Origin: Clostridiales bacterium
GTDB lineage: Bacteria; Bacillota; Clostridia; Clostridiales; Clostridiaceae
NCBI GenBank assembly: GCA_012519845.1
Contig: JAAYPK010000011.1
Span: forward strand, 1 to 62,314
Direction: 5' to 3'
Length of the DNA stretch: 62,314 nt
How positions within the stretch are numbered: the stretch's first letter is position 1; each line of letters opens with the position of its first letter. The notes below the pieces were generated by a model. That model was not told the DNA's origin, did not search any database, and worked only from the letters and a program-made list of their open reading frames with translations. This document shows positions 38,492 through 48,360 of this stretch, piece after piece. The position numbers and the translations under genes were made by a program.

Positions 38492-39574
38492 TTACAACCC
38501 CTTTTCAATTTTACTTAGTACTAATTTTGTCATTTCATCAGTACCTACAAGTTTCATTCCTTCGCTCATTATATCCCCAGTTCTATATCCATCTTCTAAT
38601 ACTGAAAGAACTGCTTTTTCAATCAAGTCTGCTTCATCATCAAGTCCAAAGCTATACTTAAGCATCATTCCACCTGAAAGTATTGTAGCTAATGGATTAG
38701 CTATACCCTTTCCTGCTATATCAGGAGCACTTCCATGTATTGGCTCATACATTCCAAAGCTATTTTCTCCTAATGATGCTGAAGGCAACATTCCTATTGA
38801 TCCTGTTACCATACTAGCTTCATCTGATAATATGTCACCGAACATATTTGAAGTTATTATTACATCAAATTGTCTTGGATCTCTTACCATTTGCATTGTA
38901 GCATTATCAATATATAAATGATTTAATTCAACTTCTGGATAATCTTTTGCAACTTCTTCTACAATTCTTCTCCATAATCTTGAACTTTCTAATATGTTTG
39001 CTTTATCTATTGAAGTAACCTTTTTATTTCTCTTCATTGCTGATTCGAATCCTATTTTAGCTATTCTTCTTACTTCATTTTCATTATATTTTTCTGTATC
39101 ATATGCTGCTGGAACTCCATTATCGTCGCACTTTCCTCTTTCTCCAAAGTAAATTCCTCCAGTTAATTCACGTACAACTAATACATCTATTCCGTCACCA
39201 ATAATACTTTCTTTTAATGGTGATGCTTCTTTTAATGGTGCATATAATACTGCTGGTCTAAGGTTACAATATAGTCCAAGTCCACCTCTTAATCCTAATA
39301 AAGCTTGTTCTGGTCTAACTTTAGCCTCTGGATCATCCCACTTAGGTCCTCCTACTGCACCAAGTAATACTGCATCACTTTTTCTGCAAATTTCTAATGT
39401 TTCATCTGGTAGTGGTGTTCCAAATTTATCTATTGCACATCCTCCTGCCATAACATATTGATAATCAAACCTATTTCCTGTTTTTTCTCCAACTAAATTT
39501 AATACCTTTATTGTTGCATCAACAACTTCTGGTCCTATTCCATCTCCAGGTATAACTGCTATATTGTATTTCAT
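38492..39574 (-). CDS. leuB: 3-isopropylmalate dehydrogenase
   Basis: This 360-residue NAD-dependent beta-decarboxylating dehydrogenase begins [13 protein letters not shown] and has the substrate loop [14 protein letters not shown] and the metal-binding region [14 protein letters not shown], followed by [16 protein letters not shown]. In leucine synthesis it oxidises 3-isopropylmalate. With citramalate synthase in the same operon it probably also handles 3-methylmalate on the way to 2-oxobutyrate. Start context GGGGGTAAAGAA. Confidence 0.97.
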   Translation of the reverse strand: MKYNIAVIPGDGIGPEVVDATIKVLNLVGEKTGNRFDYQYVMAGGCAIDKFGTPLPDETLEICRKSDAVLLGAVGGPKWDDPEAKVRPEQALLGLRGGLGLYCNLRPAVLYAPLKEASPLKESIIGDGIDVLVVRELTGGIYFGERGKCDDNGVPAAYDTEKYNENEVRRIAKIGFESAMKRNKKVTSIDKANILESSRLWRRIVEEVAKDYPEVELNHLYIDNATMQMVRDPRQFDVIITSNMFGDILSDEASMVTGSIGMLPSASLGENSFGMYEPIHGSAPDIAGKGIANPLATILSGGMMLKYSFGLDDEADLIEKAVLSVLEDGYRTGDIMSEGMKLVGTDEMTKLVLSKIEKGL

Positions 39575-39588
39575 TTCTTTACCCCCAA

Positions 39589-40080
39589 TTACTTATTATT
39601 ATTCTTTATATATCCTATTAATCCATCATTATCGATTATTTTTTGCATAAATTCTGGGAAAGCTTCCCCCTTATAACTTTCATTTTTGGTTAAGTTCTTA
39701 ATTAATCCTGTTGAGAAATCAACTTCTAATTCATCTCCTGCATTAATAGCATCAACAGCTTCCTCACATTCTAATATTGGTAATCCAATATTAATTGCAT
39801 TTCTATAAAATATTCTTGCAAATGTTTTAGCAATAACACAACTTACTCCTGCAGCTTTTATTGCTATTGGGGCGTGTTCTCTTGATGATCCACATCCAAA
39901 ATTCTTTTCTGCAACTATAAAGTCACCTTTTTTTACATTTTTAACGAAATCTTTATCTATATCTTCCATACAATGTGCTGCTAATTCCTTATGAACTGAT
40001 GTATTTAAGTATCTTGCTGGAATTATTACATCTGTATCTACGTTATCTCCATATTTAAAAACTTTTCCTGTAACTTTCAT
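39589..40080 (-). CDS. leuD: 3-isopropylmalate dehydratase small subunit
   Basis: The 163-residue aconitase swivel domain contains [16 protein letters not shown], the conserved [15 protein letters not shown] and [15 protein letters not shown]. It forms the active dehydratase with LeuC encoded 12 bases upstream. The short prokaryotic form (about 160 residues) is typical of the LeuCD/HacAB group, which often accepts citramalate as well, consistent with cimA in this operon. The site TAGGGGGA precedes the ATG. Confidence 0.96.
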   Translation of the reverse strand: MKVTGKVFKYGDNVDTDVIIPARYLNTSVHKELAAHCMEDIDKDFVKNVKKGDFIVAEKNFGCGSSREHAPIAIKAAGVSCVIAKTFARIFYRNAINIGLPILECEEAVDAINAGDELEVDFSTGLIKNLTKNESYKGEAFPEFMQKIIDNDGLIGYIKNNNK

Positions 40081-40092
40081 TCTTTTTTCCCC

Positions 40093-41352
40093 CTATACTA
40101 ATTCTGGATCTGTTATTTTTCCTGTTAATGCTGATGCAGCTGCTACAGCTGGACTTGCTAAATACACTTCTGATTCTACATGTCCCATTCTTCCTACGAA
40201 GTTTCTATTAGTAGTTGAAACTGCTCTTTCTCCTGCTGCTAATATACCCATATGTCCACCTAAACATGGTCCACAAGTTGGAGTTGATACTACTGCCCCT
40301 GCTTCTACTAAGTCCTTGATTATTCCTTCTTCTAAAGCTTGAAGATATATTTTTTGAGTTCCTGGGAATACAATACATCTTACTCCCTTTTTAACTTTGT
40401 GACCTTTTATTATATCTCTAGCAATTCTTAAATCAGACATTCTACCATTTGTACAAGATCCAATTACAACTTGATCTATTTTAACATCACCAACATTATC
40501 AATTGTTCTTGTGTTATCTGGTAAATGTGGGAATGAAACTGTAGGTCTTAATTTAGTTAAATCTATTTCATAAACTTTATCATATTCAGCATCCTCATCT
40601 GCTTCATACTTCTTCCATTCTCTTTGTGCATGTTCTTTTAAATATTCTTCTGTCTTTTCATCAACTGGGAAAATACCATTTTTTCCACCAGCTTCAATTG
40701 CCATATTAGCCATTGTAAATCTATCATCCATAGAAAGATAATTTAATCCATCTCCAACAAATTCCATTGATTTATATAAAGCACCATCTACTCCAATAAG
40801 ACCAATTATATGTAGTATAATGTCTTTACCACTTACCCATTTAGCTGGCTTTCCTTTAAGTACAAACTTAAGTGCTGAAGGAACTTTGAACCAACATTGT
40901 CCTGTTGCCATACCTGCTGCCATGTCAGTAGATCCTATTCCAGTTGAAAATGCTCCTAATGCTCCATAAGTACAAGTATGTGAATCTGCTCCTATAACAA
41001 CATCACCTGCAACTGCAAGTCCCTTTTCAGGAATTAAGCAATGTTCAATTCCCATTTCCCCAACTTCAAAGAAATTTTCTATTTCTTTATCATTAGCAAA
41101 TTCTCTAATATATTTAACTTGTTCTGCTGCTTTAATATCCTTATTTGGAGTAAAGTGATCTGGAACTATTGCAATTTTGCTTTTATTAAATACCTTATCC
41201 ACTCCAAATTTTTTAAATTCAGTTACTGCTACTGGTGTTGTAATATCATTTCCTAGTACCAAATCTAATTTTGCTTCAATTAATTGTCCTGCTTTTACAC
41301 TATCAAGCCCTGCATGTGCTGCTAATATTTTTTGTGTCATAGTCATTCCCAT
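40093..41352 (-). CDS. leuC: 3-isopropylmalate dehydratase large subunit
   Basis: The 419-residue aconitase-family subunit carries the [4Fe-4S] ligands in [28 protein letters not shown] and [12 protein letters not shown]. The start is the ATG at 41352 following GGGGAG. An extended reading to 41397 would overlap cimA by 29 bases and adds a Lys-rich segment unlike the family, so it is rejected. It isomerises 2- to 3-isopropylmalate and probably citramalate to 3-methylmalate. It follows cimA by 16 bases. Confidence 0.96.
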   Translation of the reverse strand: MGMTMTQKILAAHAGLDSVKAGQLIEAKLDLVLGNDITTPVAVTEFKKFGVDKVFNKSKIAIVPDHFTPNKDIKAAEQVKYIREFANDKEIENFFEVGEMGIEHCLIPEKGLAVAGDVVIGADSHTCTYGALGAFSTGIGSTDMAAGMATGQCWFKVPSALKFVLKGKPAKWVSGKDIILHIIGLIGVDGALYKSMEFVGDGLNYLSMDDRFTMANMAIEAGGKNGIFPVDEKTEEYLKEHAQREWKKYEADEDAEYDKVYEIDLTKLRPTVSFPHLPDNTRTIDNVGDVKIDQVVIGSCTNGRMSDLRIARDIIKGHKVKKGVRCIVFPGTQKIYLQALEEGIIKDLVEAGAVVSTPTCGPCLGGHMGILAAGERAVSTTNRNFVGRMGHVESEVYLASPAVAAASALTGKITDPELV

Positions 41353-41368
41353 TATTAAATCATCTCCC

Positions 41369-42967
41369 CTAAAAATATGTTTTTGCTTTTTTTTCAATAT
41401 CTTTAATTAATTTATATTCTATAGAATCAACTAAGGCTATCCAACTGGCCTGTATAATATCTCGTGATACTCCAACAGTACTCCAGTTTTCAATACCATC
41501 TGTAGATTCTATTAAAACTCTAACTTTTGCAGAAGTTGCACTTTCTGAATCTAATACTCTAACTTTGTAATCAACAAGCCTTACATTATTTAATTGAGGA
41601 TAAAATACCTCAAGAGCCTTTCTAAGTGCTTTATCTAATGCATCTACAGGTCCTTTTCCTTCTGATGCATTCATTTCTTCTCTGCCATCTACATTTACAT
41701 TTACCATTACAGCAGAAGAAAAATCTTCTCCATTTGATGGTTGTTCAGAAATAACTTTAAAATGATTAAGCTTAAAGAAAGGTTTATATTTTCCTATTAT
41801 TTTTCTCATAACTAATTCTACAGTGCCCTCTGCGCCTTCAAACTGATATCCTTCATATTCCAGTTCTTTAAGTTTATCTGTAATTTTTTGTACTTCCTCA
41901 CTGTCTTTCGATATGTCAGGGAATTTTTTCTCAATTTCAGAATATATAGTGCTTTTACCACTAACTTCTGAAATTAAAAATCTTCTGGTATTTCCAACAC
42001 TTTCTGGTTCTATATGTTCATAAGCCTTTGAGTTCTTACAAACTGCATCTATATGCATACCACCCTTATGGGCAAAAGCTGAATTCCCAATATAAGGCGT
42101 TGAATCATCTAATGTTATATTTGATATTTCTGCAATATATCTAGAAATATTAGTTAACATTTTGATGTTTTCTTTTCCAATAGTATTAAACCTTAGTTTT
42201 AACTCCAATGTAGGTATAATTGTACTTAGATTGGCATTTCCACACCTTTCTCCTGTACCTATAAAAGTACCTTGAACATGCTTAACACCATTTTCTACAG
42301 CTATAATTGAATTTGCTACTGCCATACCCATATCATTGTGACAATGAATTCCTATTTCAATGTTAATTCTTTCTTTAACACTTTTTACTATTGCAGTAAC
42401 TTCACTTGGAAGAGTCCCCCCATTTGTATCACATAATACAACTGTAGTAGCTCCTGCTTCTTGTGCAGTTTCTAAAGTTTTTAATGCATATTCCTTGTTT
42501 TCTTTAAATCCATCAAAAAAATGTTCTGCATCAAATATAACTTCTTTATTTTTATTTTTAAGAAAACTTATTGTATCTTTTATCATTTCAATATTTTCAT
42601 CAAGTGAAGTTCTTAAAATCTCTTTAACTTGAAACTCAGAACTTTTACCAAATACAACAGTTACTTCTGTATTAGCTTGTAATAAATTTTTTAAATTTTT
42701 ATCTTCTTCTGCTTTTATTTTAGGCCTTCTAGTTGAACCAAATGCTACTAATTTAGCTTTATTAAGTTTTAAGCTTGCAGCTCTCTTAAAAAACTCCATA
42801 TCTTTTGGATTCGAGCCAGGATTCCCAGCCTCTATATAAGATACCCCTATGTCATCAAGAGCTTTAACAATTTTAATTTTATCTTCTAAAGAATATGATA
42901 TACCTTGCCCCTGTGAACCATCCCTTAAAGTAGAATCAAATATTTTTACTTTAGAATTTTGTTCCAT
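41369..42967 (-). CDS. cimA: citramalate synthase
   Basis: The 532-residue member of the isopropylmalate/citramalate synthase family condenses acetyl-CoA with pyruvate to give citramalate, the threonine-independent entry to isoleucine. Motifs are [36 protein letters not shown] and AFGSTRRPK (all CimA-type rather than LeuA-type), the [13 protein letters not shown] metal site, [11 protein letters not shown] and a C-terminal regulatory domain (about 400-532). The EAGNPGSNP segment matches the TIGR00977-type citramalate synthases I remember. The ATG at 42967 follows AGGGGGTG. No leuA is present in the window. Confidence 0.92.
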   Translation of the reverse strand: MEQNSKVKIFDSTLRDGSQGQGISYSLEDKIKIVKALDDIGVSYIEAGNPGSNPKDMEFFKRAASLKLNKAKLVAFGSTRRPKIKAEEDKNLKNLLQANTEVTVVFGKSSEFQVKEILRTSLDENIEMIKDTISFLKNKNKEVIFDAEHFFDGFKENKEYALKTLETAQEAGATTVVLCDTNGGTLPSEVTAIVKSVKERINIEIGIHCHNDMGMAVANSIIAVENGVKHVQGTFIGTGERCGNANLSTIIPTLELKLRFNTIGKENIKMLTNISRYIAEISNITLDDSTPYIGNSAFAHKGGMHIDAVCKNSKAYEHIEPESVGNTRRFLISEVSGKSTIYSEIEKKFPDISKDSEEVQKITDKLKELEYEGYQFEGAEGTVELVMRKIIGKYKPFFKLNHFKVISEQPSNGEDFSSAVMVNVNVDGREEMNASEGKGPVDALDKALRKALEVFYPQLNNVRLVDYKVRVLDSESATSAKVRVLIESTDGIENWSTVGVSRDIIQASWIALVDSIEYKLIKDIEKKAKTYF

Positions 42968-42991
42968 AAACACACCCCCTAATAATATAAA

Positions 42992-43501
42992 TTAATAAAT
43001 ATCATAACTGTTTATGGTGTTGTCACCTCTTTCTAAAGCAGTAACACCGGTTCTAACCAGCTCTTCTATTCCATATTCCTCCATAAGTTTAATTAGTGCT
43101 GATATTTTATTTTCATCTCCTGTTAACTCTATTGTTAAAGTATCTACACTTACATCAATTATTTTACATCTAAATATTTTAACAATTTCATTAATAGCTG
43201 ATCTCTTTTCAGCATCTGCTTTAACTTTTATTAACACTAATTCTCTAATTACTGAATCATCAGAATTAATACTAATTACACGAATAACATCCTCTAATTT
43301 ATCTAATTGTTTCTTTACCTGTTCTAAAACATTATCATCACCTTTTAATGTAATTGTCATTCGTGAAATATCTTTATTTTCTGTTCTTCCTACTGTTAAG
43401 CTGTCAATATTATAACCTCTTCTAGAGAATAAACCTGAAACTCTGCTTAATACCCCTGCTGAATTTCTCACTAATACTGATAACACATACTTTTGATCCA
43501 T
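42992..43501 (-). CDS. ilvN: acetolactate synthase small regulatory subunit
   Basis: The 169-residue protein starts with an ACT domain (YVLSVLVRNSAGVLSRVSGL and FSRRGYNIDSLTVG) and has the usual C-terminal domain with IRELVLIKVKA and a final TGVTALERGD. It stimulates the large subunit and mediates valine feedback. It is the first gene of the operon, directly behind the T-box-like leader, with AGGAGAGG before the ATG. Some annotations would use ilvH for this single-isozyme situation. Confidence 0.96.
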   Translation of the reverse strand: MDQKYVLSVLVRNSAGVLSRVSGLFSRRGYNIDSLTVGRTENKDISRMTITLKGDDNVLEQVKKQLDKLEDVIRVISINSDDSVIRELVLIKVKADAEKRSAINEIVKIFRCKIIDVSVDTLTIELTGDENKISALIKLMEEYGIEELVRTGVTALERGDNTINSYDIY

Positions 43502-43550
43502 CTCTACCTCTCCTATCCACTTAACTTAATAAAAAATAACGCACAAAAAA

Positions 43551-43587
43551 GCTCACCTTATCATGATACACATAAATAATGGTGAGC
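43551..43587 (-). terminator. attenuator terminator of the ilv-leu leader
   Basis: GCTCACC and GGTGAGC, extended by partial pairing of the 23-base interior, with TTTTTT following on the minus strand, 50 bases upstream of ilvN. Read-through would depend on the upstream leader. Confidence 0.88.
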
Positions 43588-43800
43588 TTATAACTCCGCC
43601 TAAAATTAATATCACTAGGTTCCAACAAACCCTTGCATATAACGGTTGCACACCGGATATCGCCTACTCGCTAATAAAGCTTTCTGGATTCTGCTCAAGA
43701 GTGATAATTATTAACTCAAAATATCGATTTACACCAAACACCGACTCTCTTAAATTTTGTATCGTTAAATAATAGTCTCCATCATAGCATTTTCTTTACT
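43588..43800 (-). ncRNA. T-box-like leader of the ilv-leu operon
   Basis: The minus-strand leader of about 250 nt shows the T-box stem I signature AGAGAGTCGGTGTTTGGTG, a GAGTAGGC segment, the TGGAACC core at 43616-43622 and a terminator just before the gene. This is the architecture of tRNA-sensing leaders on amino-acid operons. The antiterminator element deviates from the usual GGTACCGCG form and the specifier codon is not clear; ATC (Ile) occurs near 43700. Uncharged-tRNA control is therefore likely, the tRNA uncertain. Confidence 0.7.
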
Positions 43801-43829
43801 AAGGTACTATTTAGTTGTTCTTTTGTTAA

Positions 43830-43858
43830 ATTTTACTCCTAACAATATACCTTGTCAA
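43830..43858 (-). promoter_or_regulatory. promoter of the ilv-leu operon
   Basis: Perfect TTGACA at 43853-43858, a 17-base spacer and TAAAAT at 43830-43835, about 30 bases upstream of the leader RNA. Confidence 0.8.
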
Positions 43859-44014
43859 TAAAAAAAGAATATTTTAACATTATGATTATTGAAAACCTTT
43901 TATTATATCAATATGTTAATATATTCTTATATTTACTGATATTTTGCTATTTTGCTTCTCTTACCCTTAACAGTTATTTTTATCTCATATTTTCAAAGAT
44001 TTAAACTAAAAAAA

Positions 44015-44059
44015 GAATGATAAAGTTTTGTTTCTTTAATATACAAAGCTTCATCATTC
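44015..44059 (-). terminator. terminator downstream of the TM2 gene
   Basis: GAATGATGAAGCTTTGT and its near-complement ACAAAACTTTATCATTC form a long imperfect stem, followed by a run of seven T on the minus strand. Confidence 0.88.
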
Positions 44060-44088
44060 CATTTACTAACTACAACTATTTTAATTAT

Positions 44089-44526
44089 TTAATCTCTTAA
44101 CGGGATTCCTTTCGCATCTGTGTTTATAGATCCTGTTAGTATAAGTATTCCTTCAACTAATCCCCATATTTCCATCCCAATAGATGCAATTCCACATGTG
44201 AAAATTCCACCAATAAGACATACTAATAATTGTATTAATCCTCTATTGGTATTTCCTAAGTAAAAATTATGAATTCCTAAACCGCCTAAAAAAATTCCTA
44301 GTAATCCAGCAGCAATCTTAGATTTTTGTTCAGAATAATTCACCCCTTGATTTTGCATTGTAGGTTCATTTTGAACGCCACAATTCATACAAAGTGTACT
44401 TCCTTCTTGTAATGGCTTTCCACAATAATAACAATAATTCATTCCAGTTCCTTTTGGAGCCCCACATTCAACACATATCACTGCTTCGTTAGTAACATAT
44501 TCTTTACCACATTGTTTACAATACAT
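44089..44526 (-). CDS. zinc-ribbon TM2 domain membrane protein
   Basis: The 145-residue protein has two N-terminal zinc ribbons (CKQCGKEY...CVECGAPKG, then CYYCGKPL...CMNCG) within residues 3-55. A C-terminal TM2 domain follows, with two membrane helices around the GLGIHNFYLGNTNRG motif. The start is the ATG at 44526 after GGGGGA; the upstream dozen codons are excluded because they precede the ribosome site. TM2 proteins are widespread small membrane proteins without a settled function in bacteria. It follows a DUF2752 gene. Confidence 0.88.
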   Translation of the reverse strand: MYCKQCGKEYVTNEAVICVECGAPKGTGMNYCYYCGKPLQEGSTLCMNCGVQNEPTMQNQGVNYSEQKSKIAAGLLGIFLGGLGIHNFYLGNTNRGLIQLLVCLIGGIFTCGIASIGMEIWGLVEGILILTGSINTDAKGIPLRD

Positions 44527-44611
44527 AAAAATCCCCCATCTTCCATTAGTATATACAAGCATAATAATTAAATTATATGCTAATTTGAAATTGATTTCAA
44601 TTGATATTCTG

Positions 44612-44968
44612 TTAACAATACCTTACAATGTATGTGATTATAAATAAAATTATTATTATACTCCAAATTATTATATTACTTTTTATGCTGATTTTATCAC
44701 TAAGCAGAACTAAAATCAGCATAAAAATAGGCATGATAAACAATGGATGATAGTAAAAAGCTTTATAAAAATTAAAATTAATTGCTTCTATCCAAGCTCT
44801 TGTCATTCCACATCCTAAACATGGTATACCCAAATATGTTTTTACTAGACATTTCATATCAAATATAGTATATATACTCATTGCCAGAATACTTGACATA
44901 ATTATAATAAGTTTGTAATTATTTTTTTTCACTTTACTTCTCATTATAATATTATTTACATTTTTCAA
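44612..44968 (-). CDS. DUF2752 small membrane protein
   Basis: At most 118 residues, with three hydrophobic helices and the DUF2752 signature [18 protein letters not shown] containing the CPxCGxTR-like motif, then FYYHPLFI. Function is unknown; members are common in clostridia and Bacteroidetes. The start is uncertain: the ATG at 44968 overlaps glmM by 17 bases without a clear ribosome site, and the ATG at 44944 (MRSKVKK) is a plausible alternative just after the glmM stop. It is translationally linked to glmM. Confidence 0.8.
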   Translation of the reverse strand: MKNVNNIIMRSKVKKNNYKLIIIMSSILAMSIYTIFDMKCLVKTYLGIPCLGCGMTRAWIEAINFNFYKAFYYHPLFIMPIFMLILVLLSDKISIKSNIIIWSIIIILFIITYIVRYC

Positions 44969-46298
44969 CTATCATATCCGCTAAACCATGAGCTAACTTA
45001 TCTATTTCTTCTTGATTCTCACCCTCAAGCATAACTCTTACTAATGGTTCTGTTCCAGAAGGTCTAATTAATACTCTACCTCTTCCATCTAAAACTGCTT
45101 CGATTCTCTTAATTTCATTAACTATTTCTTCATCTTCTAAATAAATATTCTTTTTATCATTAGGTACAACTGCATTAGCTAATACCTGAGGTAGCTCCTT
45201 CATTATTGAACATAATTCACTTAGTGGTTTCTTTTCTTTTTTAACTATTGATGCCATTTGAAGTGCTGTAATTAATCCATCACCTGTTGTATTATAATCA
45301 AGGAATATTATATGTCCTGATTGCTCTCCACCTAAAACATATTTTCCTTTTATCATTTCTTCAAGAACATATCTATCACCCACTTTAGTTTTTAAAGCAT
45401 TAATCTCCATGTTCTTACATGCTATATCAAGGCCTAAATTACTCATAACAGTTACAACTACTGTATCATCTTTTAATCTATTAATTTCTTTTAAGTGCTT
45501 TCCACATAATGCTATAATAAAGTCTCCATTTATTAATTTTCCTTTTTCATCTACAGCTAGACATCTATCTGCATCACCATCAAAGGCAAATCCAATATCG
45601 CATCCTTTCTTAACTACATACTCCATTAATTCTTCAGGATGAGTTGATCCACATTCTTCATTAATATTTGTTCCATCCGGATTATCATTAATAACAAATA
45701 CATCTGCTCCTAGTGATCTAAATGTTGTTACTGCTGCTTTATATGCTGCCCCATTTGCACAATCTAATGCAACTTTAACCCCTTCAAGGTTAACTGCTAT
45801 ACTATCTCTTGCAAATTCAATGTAATCATCTATAGCTCCAAATTCAATGGTTTTCTTTCCAATTTTATCACCAGTTGGACTTGGAACTCCCTCAAAATTA
45901 TTTTCTATAATATTTTGAATTTCATCCTCTAATTCATCTGGTAACTTATATCCTCTATTGTCAAAAAATTTAATTCCATTATATTCAACAGGATTATGTG
46001 ATGCTGAAATCATTACTCCTGCATCTGCTCCATATTTTCTAGTTAAATGTGCTACTGCTGGTGTTGGAATTACTCCTACCATTATAGCTTCTGCTCCAAC
46101 TGAAAGTATTCCAGAAACTAAAGCTGATTCTAACATATCTCCTGATATTCTTGTATCCTTACCAACTAGTATTTTTGGCTTATGGGCACCTTCCGTTAAT
46201 ATGTATGCACCTGCTCTACCCAAACTATATGCTAATTCTGCAGTTAGTTCATCATTTGCAATACCTCTAACTCCATCAGTTCCAAACATTCTTCCCAT
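44952..46298 (-). CDS. glmM: phosphoglucosamine mutase
   Basis: This 448-residue enzyme converts glucosamine-6-phosphate to glucosamine-1-phosphate for UDP-GlcNAc synthesis. Signature pieces are [12 protein letters not shown], the phosphoserine loop [13 protein letters not shown], the metal loop [22 protein letters not shown] and the C-terminal [12 protein letters not shown]. In many Firmicutes it lies directly after cdaA-cdaR; here those genes are 10 kb away. GAGGTAAATAA precedes the ATG. Confidence 0.97.
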   Translation of the reverse strand: MGRMFGTDGVRGIANDELTAELAYSLGRAGAYILTEGAHKPKILVGKDTRISGDMLESALVSGILSVGAEAIMVGVIPTPAVAHLTRKYGADAGVMISASHNPVEYNGIKFFDNRGYKLPDELEDEIQNIIENNFEGVPSPTGDKIGKKTIEFGAIDDYIEFARDSIAVNLEGVKVALDCANGAAYKAAVTTFRSLGADVFVINDNPDGTNINEECGSTHPEELMEYVVKKGCDIGFAFDGDADRCLAVDEKGKLINGDFIIALCGKHLKEINRLKDDTVVVTVMSNLGLDIACKNMEINALKTKVGDRYVLEEMIKGKYVLGGEQSGHIIFLDYNTTGDGLITALQMASIVKKEKKPLSELCSIMKELPQVLANAVVPNDKKNIYLEDEEIVNEIKRIEAVLDGRGRVLIRPSGTEPLVRVMLEGENQEEIDKLAHGLADMIVEKCK

Positions 46299-46379
46299 TT
46301 ATTTACCTCGCTTCGATTACTATATTTTTTTCACCATTTTATAGTATAATCTCTTATTATAATTATGACAACCTTATAT

Positions 46380-46673
46380 CTATTTCAATCTTTCTAAAAT
46401 TATTTTATATCCATCACTTCCATAATTTAGACACCTATTTACTCTACTTATTGTTGCAGTACTAGCGCCTGTTATTTCTGCTATTTCAGTATAAGTCTTT
46501 TTTTCATTTAACAGCTTAGCTACATGCATTCTTTGTGTTAATGACTTTAATTCATTTATTGTTGCTATATCTTCGAAAAAATTATAACATTCTTCTATAT
46601 TTTTCAGTTGTAAAATTGCCCTAAAAAACAGCTCTGTTTCTTCACTTTTTATTTTTGTGTCCCTAATTGTCAT
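46380..46673 (-). CDS. YerC/YecD-type TrpR-like DNA-binding protein
   Basis: The 97-residue protein has a helix-turn-helix at about 60-85 (YTEIAEITGASTATISRVNR) preceded by LKSLTQRMHVAKLL, the pattern of the YerC/YecD TrpR-related family. The ATG at 46673 lies 8 bases after AAGGAG. It stands alone between the AIM24-family gene and glmM. Its targets in clostridia are unknown to me. Confidence 0.9.
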   Translation of the reverse strand: MTIRDTKIKSEETELFFRAILQLKNIEECYNFFEDIATINELKSLTQRMHVAKLLNEKKTYTEIAEITGASTATISRVNRCLNYGSDGYKIILERLK

Positions 46674-46757
46674 TTTATCCACTCCTTAGATACATCTATA
46701 TTTTTTATTATACCCAAAGCTTTAATAGTTTACAACTTTATATAACTAAAGTATTCA

Positions 46758-47534
46758 TTAACACCCTTCATCATCACTAAACTCATTTACACTTAAGTTC
46801 TTCTTAATATCCTCATAAATATTTTTTGTAGGCAATAACCAAACATCTCCTATTCCTGTATATACATTAATTGTCTCACTTCCGCTTACATCTGTAAGAG
46901 TTTCTACATTGCATTCTACATTTCCACCTCTAAGCACTGCAAAATCACCATCAACCTTTAATGTATGGTTATATAATTTACATTTAAATATTTCTTCCTC
47001 AGCAACTGGCATTTCTAATACTATTATTCCACTTCCTGAAAGCTTTATTTCATTTTTTCTACCTACAGTATTTATTTTTATATCTATAACTTCTTCACAG
47101 GCAATAAATAATCCATCATCAACAATTATTGTTTCATCCTCTAATTCAATTAGTACGAAATTCCCAAAAGATGGTTCTAAGAAAATTTCACCACTACCTT
47201 GATATATAGGTTTTTCATCTTCTATTTCTCTATTTATTTTGTTATTAATTATTCTTTTTCCAAGATTCAAAACTGATTTACCTGCATTTTTTTTGGTTAT
47301 TTCACCTTTCATATAGCTTAATGCTCCTGGCTCTAACTTTATTGCATTTCCATCTAACAATATTCTTACTTGCTTTAGTTTCATATTGTTTCTATTTATT
47401 GCATCTAAGCCAATAGCAGTTTCAACATCTGTTGCTCCTCTTAGTTTTTCAAATTCTAGTACTTGAAATGTTGAATCATTTTCCATTTCTGCCTTCATAA
47501 TTAATTTATTTTCAAAATCTATAGATGTTATCAT
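46758..47534 (-). CDS. AIM24-family protein
   Basis: The 258-residue beta-rich protein of the AIM24/TraP-like fold contains LEPGALSYMKGEI, IYQGSGEIFLEPSFGNFVLIEL, IIVDDGLFIACEE and the later NVYTGIGDVWLLPT. These repeating strand-turn units form the double-stranded beta helix of the family. Bacterial members have no settled role. The start is the ATG at 47534, 9 bases after AGAGGTG. It is divergent from the two-component operon at 47656. Confidence 0.82.
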   Translation of the reverse strand: MITSIDFENKLIMKAEMENDSTFQVLEFEKLRGATDVETAIGLDAINRNNMKLKQVRILLDGNAIKLEPGALSYMKGEITKKNAGKSVLNLGKRIINNKINREIEDEKPIYQGSGEIFLEPSFGNFVLIELEDETIIVDDGLFIACEEVIDIKINTVGRKNEIKLSGSGIIVLEMPVAEEEIFKCKLYNHTLKVDGDFAVLRGGNVECNVETLTDVSGSETINVYTGIGDVWLLPTKNIYEDIKKNLSVNEFSDDEGC

Positions 47535-47655
47535 TTTTTCTCTCACCTCTATACTATTTTATCATGACTTATTAACAAATAATAACTTTCTATAAAGGAA
47601 TTATTTTATAATTGTAGAATATGTTAAATATTGAAATTTTTATAGGAGGATTAAA

Positions 47656-48360
47656 ATGAATTCAAAATATAAAATATTAGTGGTTGAAGATGATATATCT
47701 ATTAATGATATACTTTCTTCCGCTCTAAGAAATGAAGGCTATCAAGTAAGAAGTGCTTTTAACGGAAAAGAATCCAGAGACTTATTATCTTCTTTTTCTC
47801 CTAACATCGCTTTACTAGATATTAATTTACCAGATGAAAGTGGATTTGATATTTGTAAAGATATAGCCAAAATATATTCTATTCCTATTCTTTTAATTAC
47901 AGCTAGAACTGATATAGTAGATAAAGTTCTTGGTCTTGAATTAGGTGCTGACGATTATATTACTAAACCCTTTCATATTCAAGAAGTTCTTGCAAGAATA
48001 AGAATAGCACTAAAAAGAGTTGAAAAATATAAACTAGATAAAATATCTTCAAAGACTATTTTGTCTAACCACATTTCAATAAATTATGACAAACGAACTG
48101 TATATAAAGATTCTCAAATAGTTAAACTAAAACCTAGGGAATATGATTTATTTGAATTTTTATCTAAAAATATAAATAAAGTCTTTTCAAGAACAGTATT
48201 ATTAAACCAAGTTTGGGGCTTTGATTATGAAGGTGACGAAAGAACGGTAGATGTTCACATTAGAAGATTAAGAAGTAAGCTCGATACTTCTAATGAATGT
48301 TCCTTAATTGAAACAGTATTTTCAGTAGGCTACATAATGAGGTCTCAAAATGAAAATTAA
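47656..48360 (+). CDS. OmpR-family response regulator
   Basis: The 234 residues comprise a receiver domain (LVVEDDISIND, phosphoacceptor Asp55 in IALLDINLPDESG, the switch ITAR and the Lys in ITKPF) and a C-terminal winged helix (about 135-230, with LKPREYDLFEFLSKN and GDERTVDVHIRRLRSKL). It is transcribed with the sensor kinase that overlaps its end by 11 bases. AGGAGG precedes the ATG. The signal and targets are unknown. Confidence 0.95.
   Translation: MNSKYKILVVEDDISINDILSSALRNEGYQVRSAFNGKESRDLLSSFSPNIALLDINLPDESGFDICKDIAKIYSIPILLITARTDIVDKVLGLELGADDYITKPFHIQEVLARIRIALKRVEKYKLDKISSKTILSNHISINYDKRTVYKDSQIVKLKPREYDLFEFLSKNINKVFSRTVLLNQVWGFDYEGDERTVDVHIRRLRSKLDTSNECSLIETVFSVGYIMRSQNEN

Noticed and set aside
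41353..41397. Longer N-terminus for leuC
   Set aside because: The 15 added residues overlap the cimA coding end and are unlike LeuC; GGGGAG precedes the ATG at 41352.
43563..43772. Plus-strand ORF of 69 codons in the ilv-leu leader
   Set aside because: It lies entirely in the T-box-like leader and terminator, has no ribosome site and no protein-like composition.
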